Shown here: piece by piece, positions 7,490 to 11,884 of the stretch | Layout: every line of letters begins with the position of its first letter | Position numbering within the stretch: position 1 is the first letter of the stretch | Origin: DASTQL01 sp035462845 | GTDB lineage: Bacteria; Actinomycetota; Actinomycetes; Jiangellales; Jiangellaceae | Length of the DNA: 11,884 bases | Assembly (NCBI GenBank): GCA_035462845.1 | Contig: DATHTV010000257.1 | Coordinates: forward strand, 1 to 11,884 | Direction of reading: 5' to 3' | Program-made: the position numbers and the translations under genes | The notes under the pieces: generated by a model | The model's input: the letters and a program-made list of their open reading frames with translations, nothing else | Told to the model about the DNA's origin: nothing | Database searches by the model: none

Positions 7490-7612
7490 CTCACCGCGAC
7501 CCGCTCGACGGGCTCCCGCGGTACCTAGGGCCCCCAGGTGGTCGGTCTCACGAGCGTCTCAGCACGACCCGCTCGACGGGCTCCCGCGGTGACGCGAGCC
7601 CGCCCAGGTGGT
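7480..7612 (-). repeat. Tandem duplication of the acetyltransferase 3' end
   Basis: Two adjacent copies occupy 7480-7547 and 7548-7612. A 26-bp block is identical (7497-7522 and 7565-7590), and the similarity runs through both stop codons (7480-7482 and 7548-7550) at a constant 68-bp offset, 39 of 43 bases matching. Read on the minus strand, the distal copy gives PREPVERVAVSRP-stop against PREPVERVVLRRS-stop in the gene. Beyond this, a 2-nt length difference and an in-frame stop break the distal copy, so it is a decayed non-coding duplicate of about the last 20 codons. Confidence 0.8.
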
Positions 7613-8180
7613 GCGGCGCCAGGGTGAGCCGGCTGGTGACCTCACCGAAGGGCAGCTTCTCGGTGGTCGTGCTGCCGAGCAGCCGGAGGGCCCGGTCCGG
7701 CCAGGTCGCCGACGGCAGCGTGACCGCCTCGACCGCGTCGAACCCGAGCAGCCGGGCGGCTGCCACGAGGTGGCGGACGAGCGCGGTGCCGAGGCCGTGG
7801 CCCTGCCAGTCGTCCTCCACGAGTACGGCGAGCTCGGCGGTGCCCGGGCTCTCGCTCGCCGCGACGTTGGCCAGGGCCACGACGGATCCCCCGGGCGCCA
7901 CGGCGACCAGCGCCACCGCCGTCCGCAGCACCTCGGCCAGCATCGCCCGCCGGGGCGTGCCCGCCAGGTACCTCCCGTACGTCGAGGCGGACGAGCACCG
8001 GGCGTGCATCGCGGCCACCTCGTCGAGGTCGTCGAGGGTGGCCGGTCGCACGGTCACCGCGCCCCGGTCGGGGACGTGGACGGTGGCCGGGTGAGCGAGC
8101 AGGTTGTGCACGGGGGTGGACTGGGTACTCCGGTCGAGCGGGCGGGGGTGTCCCGCTTGTTCTGCGTGTGCCATGGGCAC
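7548..8180 (-). CDS. GNAT family N-acetyltransferase
   Basis: This 210-residue protein has one GNAT fold, which moves an acetyl group from acetyl-CoA to an amine. The domain starts near VTVRPATLDDLDEVAAMHARCSSASTYGRYL (about residues 42-73). AELAVLVEDDWQGHGLGTALVRHLVAAA (about 115-142) contains the QGHGLG pyrophosphate-binding loop of motif A. The HARCSSASTYGRYL segment resembles GNAT domains of the protein-lysine acetyltransferase (Pat-like) group, but no cNMP-binding or ligase domain is attached and the acceptor is unknown. The first about 40 residues are poorly structured in appearance (HPRPLDRSTQSTP). GTG 8180, ATG 8174, or a start closer to residue 24 or 42 are all possible, and none has a good ribosome site. 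The extreme C-terminus (PREPVERVVLRRS) is duplicated downstream. It converges on the methyltransferase gene and is divergent from the acyltransferase gene. Confidence 0.85.
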   Translation of the reverse strand: MPMAHAEQAGHPRPLDRSTQSTPVHNLLAHPATVHVPDRGAVTVRPATLDDLDEVAAMHARCSSASTYGRYLAGTPRRAMLAEVLRTAVALVAVAPGGSVVALANVAASESPGTAELAVLVEDDWQGHGLGTALVRHLVAAARLLGFDAVEAVTLPSATWPDRALRLLGSTTTEKLPFGEVTSRLTLAPHHLGGLASPREPVERVVLRRS

Positions 8181-8181
8181 A

Positions 8182-8193
8182 GGCTGCGCAGCC
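8182..8193. promoter_or_regulatory. 12-bp perfect palindrome upstream of GNAT gene
   Basis: GGCTGCGCAGCC is self-complementary over its full length and lies 2 bp upstream of the GNAT GTG (8 bp from its ATG). The position suits an operator that would block transcription or translation of the GNAT gene. No TANNNT box exists for that gene between here and 8277, so the promoter itself is not located. Confidence 0.35.
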
Positions 8194-8206
8194 CGGGTTT
8201 CCTCGC

Positions 8207-8234
8207 GGTGTCCCGACGGTGTCGGCGTGGTGTC
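8207..8234 (+). promoter_or_regulatory. Three GGTGTC repeats phased at 11 bp
   Basis: GGTGTC occurs at 8207-8212, 8218-8223 and 8229-8234, with starts exactly 11 bp apart. The hexamers therefore face the same side of the helix. They lie in the 109-bp divergent region between the GNAT and acyltransferase genes, 44-71 bp upstream of the putative -10 at 8278. Direct repeats with 11-bp spacing are how OmpR/PhoB-type response regulators bind, Streptomyces PhoP being an example, but the sequence itself is not a recognisable PHO box. Confidence 0.45.
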
Positions 8235-8277
8235 GAGCGTTGCCGAAGTGTGTGACGTGCCTCTCCGGTCCCTGGGC

Positions 8278-8283
8278 TAGCGT
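8278..8283 (+). promoter_or_regulatory. Putative -10 box of acyltransferase (leaderless)
   Basis: TAGCGT, then CGGTCC, then GTG 8290. The glgP start region reads TAGGGT, CGGCCC, GTG, so 10 of 12 bases before the GTG are identical with the same spacing. A loose GTGACG (8252-8257) could serve as -35 at a long 20-bp spacing. If real, this box supports GTG 8290 as the translation start. Confidence 0.45.
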
Positions 8284-8289
8284 CGGTCC

Positions 8290-9246
8290 GTGCCCGGACG
8301 GTCGACACCTGCCCGGCTCCGCCGCGGCCCTCGTGACGGGCGGCCGGCCAACGACCCGCGTCCGGCCCGTGACCCCCTTTCGGCCCCTGCCCCGCGGGCG
8401 GCCCCTGCCCCGCGGGCCCCGCGGTCGACGCGTGACCCGCGGCAGGCCCGGGTTCTGACGATGGCCTCCTTGCGTTGGATGGTCCGGAAGCGCGCCTGGA
8501 CCCGCTTCTACCTCGTGCGCTACTGGCGGTACTTGCTGCTGCGGCTGCGTCACCCGGAGGTGGTGACGGAGGGGTTCGTCTTCCTCGGTCGGCGCGTCGA
8601 GATCGAGGCTCGGCCCGGATACGGCCGGGTCATCATCGGTCGCTGGGTCCACCTCGGCGACGGGAACCGGTTGCGTGCTCACGAGGGCACGCTGCGGATC
8701 GGCGACAAGTGCGTCTTCGGTCGAGAGAACACCGTCAACTGCTACCTCGACGTCGAGGTCGGTGCTCGGACGCTGGTCGCCGACTGGGTGCACGTGACCG
8801 ACTTCGACCACCGCTTCGACGACATCCACCGGCCGGTCAAGGACCAGGGGATCGTCAAGACCCCGGTCCGGATCGGGCCCGACTGCTGGCTCGGCGTCAA
8901 GTCCACGATCCTGCGCGGCTCGGTGATCGGCCGCGGCTCCGTCGTCGCCGCCCACGCGGTCGTCCGCGGCGTGGTCCCGGAGATGTCGGTCGTCGGCGGG
9001 ATTCCCGCCCGCCTGCTCAAGGACCGCAAGGCCGCGTACGAAGCAGACGCCGCCCGGCGTGAGGCGCTCGCCGACATCGCCCGCAAGACCGCGCGCGCGG
9101 CTGCCGCTGCCTCCACGGCTGGGGCTGCGTCCATGCAGGGGTTGACGCTCGAGGGTGCGGCTGCGTCTGCGGAGGGTGCCCCTCCGCCCACGCCCGAGGC
9201 CCGACCAGCGGAGACCACCGGCGAGCCCACGAAGAGGGTCGAGTAG
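8290..9246 (+). CDS. Left-handed beta-helix (hexapeptide) acyltransferase
   Basis: This is an acetyl/acyl-CoA-dependent O- or N-acyltransferase of the LbetaH family, 318 residues from GTG 8290 or 261 from ATG 8461. The conserved part begins at ATG 8461 (MASLRWMVRKRAWTRFYLV) with a basic, possibly membrane-peripheral helix. Hexapeptide turns follow (GRVIIGRWVHLGDGNRLRA, LRIGDKCVFGRENTVNCYLD, VEVGARTLVADWVHV). Next is DFDHRFDDIHRPVKDQGI, with His residues in the usual catalytic loop, then VRIGPDCWLGVKSTILRG and VVGGIPARLLKD. Residues after about 245 are Ala/Glu/Pro-rich and look disordered. GTG 8290 is chosen because a -10 box sits 6 nt before it and ATG 8461 has no ribosome site. The added 57 residues are Pro/Arg-rich, contain an 18-bp repeat and have a looser third-base bias, so ATG 8461 remains quite possible. 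The acceptor may be a sugar or polysaccharide; it is not identified. Confidence 0.85.
   Translation: MPGRSTPARLRRGPRDGRPANDPRPARDPLSAPAPRAAPAPRAPRSTRDPRQARVLTMASLRWMVRKRAWTRFYLVRYWRYLLLRLRHPEVVTEGFVFLGRRVEIEARPGYGRVIIGRWVHLGDGNRLRAHEGTLRIGDKCVFGRENTVNCYLDVEVGARTLVADWVHVTDFDHRFDDIHRPVKDQGIVKTPVRIGPDCWLGVKSTILRGSVIGRGSVVAAHAVVRGVVPEMSVVGGIPARLLKDRKAAYEADAARREALADIARKTARAAAAASTAGAASMQGLTLEGAAASAEGAPPPTPEARPAETTGEPTKRVE
8381..8416 (+). repeat. 18-bp tandem duplication at the acyltransferase 5' end
   Basis: Two perfect 18-bp copies (8381-8398 and 8399-8416; unit CGGCCCCTGCCCCGCGGG) lie between the two candidate starts of the acyltransferase. If translated from GTG 8290 they encode a repeated APAPRA. 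The unit is a multiple of three, which is compatible with coding but not proof. If translation starts at 8461 they sit in a long GC-rich leader. Confidence 0.8.
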
Positions 9247-9302
9247 TCCCGTGCCAGCCGCGCTGCTCCGCCGACCTCTCCCGACGTTCTGCTCGAGCCG
9301 TG

Positions 9303-11884
9303 TCACGCGAGGCCGTCCTCGAACAGCGGAGCGGTGACTGCCGACCTGCTGTCGCCCCGCCGTTCGCGGCCGACCGACCTCCACGTCCGCGGCTCGCGGG
9401 GATCGGACGGCAGCGTCCGTGTGGCACCTGCCTCGCCGAACGGCGAGCCGATGTCGGAGCGGGCGGTGGTCCCGTCCTGGACCAGACCAGGACCTGGCCG
9501 GTCCGAACCGACTGCCTCGCCCGGAGTGGGTCGGACCGGCCGTCCCTCGCCGCTGCGGCCGGCAGCCTTGACCGGAGTGGGCCGGACCGGCCGTCCTGGG
9601 GCGCTGTAGCCGGCAGCGTCGCCCGGCCCGGATGTGTCGCCCCGCCCACGGCTGTCGCCCGCGCGACCGTCGCGTTGCTGCTGGTGGCGGGGGTGGCGGG
9701 AGTCGCTTGGCGGCACGAAGGGCCGCTTGCCGGTACCCCGGACCAGCGCCCAGCCGAAGCGGGTCTTGAGGTCGTGATGCTGGGCGCACAAGGGGTCCAG
9801 CTCGTCCAGGCGGGTGTGCCGCGTGCGGGCCCACTCCTCCCGATGGTCGATCTCCACCCGGCGTCGCCAGCAGCCTTCGACGGCGCACGTCGGGCTCTGC
9901 CAGGCCAGCGCCACTCTCTGCGCAGCGGTAGGACCGCGGCCGAGGTGCGTCACGTTGAGGACGTCCACTCCGCGGGTGATGACCAGCTTCAGCACAGCAT
10001 CACCGAGCAGCCCGCGGGCCACCTCGACGGGGACCGGACCGACCCCCGCGATCTCGCACATCTCGTCGCCGGCCACCGACCCACGGTGGAGCGCCTCGAG
10101 ATCTACCCGGAGCAGGGCCAGGTGCCTCGGGTTGCGCGGAACTCGCTCACCACGGGCAGGGCTGACCGGGGGCGTTCGCGTCGGTGGCGGAGACGCCGGC
10201 TGAGCGAGCGGGGCGGACGGACTCGCGCCGACTGCGGGTGACCGTGGTGGCGGGTTAACCTCCTGACCGCGTGGCCGGACAGGAGGCGCCACGCCGGGCA
10301 GCGGGGCAGGAGGCGCCACGCCGGGCAGCGGGGCCGATCGACCGGCCTCAGGTGCCGAGTCCGGTATCGGCGCACGCGCCGGGTCAGACCTCGACCCGTC
10401 AGGCGACGGCTTCTCGATGTCTCCGCGGATCGCGCCACCTGTCACGTGACCGGGAACGATGAGCCGCGGGGCGATGGAGCTGCTGGGGCCGTCGGGACCG
10501 GAACCGGCGGACCCCCGCGGATCGCCGAGCAGGTGGGCGGTTCCCCACCACGGTGCCGCGGAGGCGGACCGGAACTGACCGCAGGCACGGCCGTCGTCGT
10601 GGCAGCCTGCGCCCGTGCCGCATGCGCCGCCGGTGCCGCCGGTGCCGCCGGTGCCGCCGGTGCTGCATGCGCCACCGGTGCCGCGTGCGCTGCCGCCGGT
10701 GCTGCATGCGCCACCGGTGCCGCGTGCGCAGCCACCCCGTGTCGCACCGCACGTGTCGGTGCAGCCGCCGTTGTCCCCATCAGCGGAATGGGCCTTGTCG
10801 TCGTCCACGGGACCGCCACCGAGCAGGACGCCCTGGGCTGCCGCCCACCACGGCGCTTCGGCATCCGCTGGAGTCGGACCGGCCGAGGAGCGGAGGTCGC
10901 CTGCGCTCGTTGCGGGCGGCCGTACCTCGAGGGCAGCGCCATAGCCCTCTCGCGTGGCGCCGGCCGCGCCGACGCGGTGGCGGTGATCACCGGCGCCGCC
11001 CGATCGCGAGTCGACATCCGGTACGTCAGCGCCGCGCCCGGGATCTCCGCCGCCGTCGGTCCCGGCGCCCTCGTCCGGGCCGGGAGCGTCCCCGCCCGCA
11101 CGTTGGGGGTCGGCTGTGCCGTCCGGCGTACCCTCCGCCCGGGCGGCTCCGTCCACCCCGGACTGGGTGTCACCGGCGGCGAGGTCCGCCATGGACATGA
11201 GTGCGTCGAAGGCGTAGGCCTCGACCGGCTCATGCCGACCGTCTCGACGGGCGGCGCGGAAGACCTGGTCCACCAACGGCTCCAACACCGCGTTGAAGGC
11301 CGCCCCCGATTGGGGCGTCCCGCGCGCGAGCAGCTGCCAGGCACCCTCGGCGTCGGTGAACCGGCGCAGTCGCCGTGCTCGGTGGAGTCGGGCGTTGCGA
11401 GCGGCCGGATCCGGGTCGGCAGCGGCGCGGACCCGGGCGCACTCGTCCCGCAGCTCGGGCAACGACACCCGCCCGGCCAGCTCCACCAGCCGCTCCTCGG
11501 CGGACGGATCGGCCTCCACGGCCGACGACACCGCCGCAGCCTGAGGAGCCGACAGCTCCCCGCGCCGCAACGCCGCGGCCACCCCGGCAGCCGCACCCCC
11601 GGCCAATCGCTTCGACGTCTCCACGGCCTCCCGAGCGGCGCCGACACCGCAGCCGGACCGGGCCGCCAGCCGCTCCACACCGGACCGGAGGCCGGCTCCC
11701 GGACCCGCTGCCGGCGGCGGGCTCTGGGCCGCCCTGCGGGCCAACAGGGTCTTGCCGGCCGAGGACAGCCGCTCGAGGCGGTCGAAGCCGCTCCAGAGAG
11801 CCTCGGCCGACGCGGCGCTCACGGCGTCCGGGTCGAGGTCACCGAGGACGCCGGCCAGGGCATCGCCCAGGCCGGCTACTCGGG
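9303..11884 (-). CDS. DUF222/HNH endonuclease-like protein (13E12 family), 5' partial
   Basis: The frame is open to the right edge and contains no ATG/GTG start above GTG 11822, while DUF222-like sequence (LGDALAGVLGDLDPDAV) continues upstream of that GTG, so the real start is probably outside the window. Residue numbers here count from GTG 11822. Residues 1-217 are the helical first half of DUF222, ending DALMSMADLAAGDT. Residues about 219-560 are low-complexity. Residues 564-700 resume the conserved part (LLRVDLEALHRG, MCEIAGVGPVPVEVAR, TRGVDVLNVTHLGRGPTAAQR). The HNH site then follows: Cys646, Cys651, EIDHREEW with His660, and Cys679-AQHHDLKT with His682/His683, matching a zinc-bound HNH/McrA-like nuclease. 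A Pro/Arg/Gly-rich tail fills 700-839. Family members usually have about 400-550 residues, so the spacer and tail make this one unusually long. The biological role of the family is not established. In M. tuberculosis these genes are the REP13E12 repeats, one of which is a phiRv1 attachment site. Confidence 0.9.
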   Translation of the reverse strand, partial: RVAGLGDALAGVLGDLDPDAVSAASAEALWSGFDRLERLSSAGKTLLARRAAQSPPPAAGPGAGLRSGVERLAARSGCGVGAAREAVETSKRLAGGAAAGVAAALRRGELSAPQAAAVSSAVEADPSAEERLVELAGRVSLPELRDECARVRAAADPDPAARNARLHRARRLRRFTDAEGAWQLLARGTPQSGAAFNAVLEPLVDQVFRAARRDGRHEPVEAYAFDALMSMADLAAGDTQSGVDGAARAEGTPDGTADPQRAGGDAPGPDEGAGTDGGGDPGRGADVPDVDSRSGGAGDHRHRVGAAGATREGYGAALEVRPPATSAGDLRSSAGPTPADAEAPWWAAAQGVLLGGGPVDDDKAHSADGDNGGCTDTCGATRGGCARGTGGACSTGGSARGTGGACSTGGTGGTGGTGGACGTGAGCHDDGRACGQFRSASAAPWWGTAHLLGDPRGSAGSGPDGPSSSIAPRLIVPGHVTGGAIRGDIEKPSPDGSRSDPARAPIPDSAPEAGRSAPLPGVAPPAPLPGVAPPVRPRGQEVNPPPRSPAVGASPSAPLAQPASPPPTRTPPVSPARGERVPRNPRHLALLRVDLEALHRGSVAGDEMCEIAGVGPVPVEVARGLLGDAVLKLVITRGVDVLNVTHLGRGPTAAQRVALAWQSPTCAVEGCWRRRVEIDHREEWARTRHTRLDELDPLCAQHHDLKTRFGWALVRGTGKRPFVPPSDSRHPRHQQQRDGRAGDSRGRGDTSGPGDAAGYSAPGRPVRPTPVKAAGRSGEGRPVRPTPGEAVGSDRPGPGLVQDGTTARSDIGSPFGEAGATRTLPSDPREPRTWRSVGRERRGDSRSAVTAPLFEDGLA
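9521..9596 (-). repeat. 51-bp-spaced direct repeat in the HNH protein tail
   Basis: The 25-bp blocks 9521-9545 and 9572-9596 differ at one base and are offset by 51 bp, which is 17 codons. On the minus strand they encode the repeated GRPVRPTP in the C-terminal tail. The frame is preserved, which fits expansion under coding constraint. Confidence 0.8.
10281..10334 (-). repeat. 27-bp perfect tandem duplication in HNH spacer
   Basis: Two identical 27-bp units (10281-10307 and 10308-10334) encode APLPGVAPP twice on the minus strand. They lie in the low-complexity spacer between the two halves of the DUF222/HNH protein. The unit is nine codons and leaves the frame intact. The perfect identity suggests a recent event. 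Confidence 0.9.
10626..10661 (-). repeat. 9-bp tandem repeat, four copies, in HNH spacer
   Basis: GCCGCCGGT is repeated four times without error and encodes TGG repeats (Thr-Gly-Gly) on the minus strand. It adjoins the 39-bp repeat at 10652-10729 and shares its last copy with it. It is part of the Cys/Gly/Thr-rich segment. Confidence 0.9.
10652..10729 (-). repeat. 39-bp perfect tandem duplication in HNH spacer
   Basis: Two perfect 39-bp units (10652-10690 and 10691-10729) encode the 13-residue unit ARGTGGACSTGGS/T twice, residues about 366-391 counted from GTG 11822. Each unit carries one Cys. The unit length is 13 codons, so the frame is kept. There is no spacer between copies and no palindrome, so this is not CRISPR. 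Confidence 0.9.

Noticed and set aside
9247..9302. Terminator between the acyltransferase and HNH gene ends
   Set aside because: No stem longer than about 5 bp was found in the 56-bp gap; the CGAGG/CCTCG pair near 9307-9320 is inside the HNH coding sequence.
7642..9888. Long minus-strand frame across the GNAT, acyltransferase and HNH genes
   Set aside because: It crosses three real genes with recognisable domains and codes for low-complexity Arg/Gly/Pro sequence.
10626..10729. CRISPR-like direct repeats of CRISPR-repeat length
   Set aside because: Units are head-to-tail without unique spacers and are in-frame codon repeats inside an HNH protein; no cas genes are present.
9303..11884. Mobile element or homing endonuclease insertion
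   Set aside because: An HNH motif alone suggests this, but the DUF222 context marks the 13E12 family; no terminal inverted repeats, target duplication or split host gene is visible.

Overview
The window is chromosomal DNA from a high-GC actinomycete. The base composition is very GC-rich, GTG starts are common, several genes carry TANNNT -10 boxes directly against the start codon, and the gene families (GlgE, the DUF3417-type glucan phosphorylase, a DUF222/HNH protein) are typical of Actinomycetota. I cannot name the genus. The style of the DUF222/HNH protein would fit the Geodermatophilales/Frankiales/Motilibacterales area, but that is only an impression.

Layout. Positions 1-5599 are an alpha-glucan block. 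They hold the N-terminal part of glgE (minus strand, running off the left edge), a divergent glucan phosphorylase glgP (911-3454) and a convergent debranching enzyme glgX (3461-5599, minus). GlgE extends alpha-1,4-glucan from maltose-1-phosphate. GlgP removes glucose-1-phosphate from chain ends, and GlgX clears the short branches left when GlgP stalls. The block therefore pairs synthesis with breakdown of glycogen-like glucan. The glgE/glgP divergence is also known from Mycobacterium tuberculosis (Rv1327c/Rv1328).

From 5673 a two-gene plus-strand unit follows: a crotonase-family enoyl-CoA hydratase and, almost touching it, a class I SAM-dependent methyltransferase. A minus-strand GNAT acetyltransferase (7548-8180) converges on it. 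The gap between them holds a decayed tandem copy of the acetyltransferase's own 3' end. Divergent from the GNAT gene is a left-handed beta-helix (hexapeptide) acyltransferase (8290 or 8461 to 9246). The 109-bp region between these two genes contains a palindrome and three 11-bp-phased repeats.

The right end (9303-11884, minus) is a very long DUF222/HNH endonuclease-like protein of the 13E12 repeat family, open at the right edge. About 340 residues of low-complexity, partly Cys/Gly-rich sequence separate its two conserved halves, and it has a further low-complexity tail. All its internal tandem repeats are multiples of three bases.

No rRNA, tRNA, CRISPR array, transposase or phage structural gene is visible, and no gene-free stretch exceeds 300 bases. 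I see no clear new multi-gene system. The most unusual items are the expanded HNH protein, the duplicated 3' tail of the GNAT gene, the shared leaderless-promoter layout, and the phased repeats and palindromes in the divergent promoter regions.
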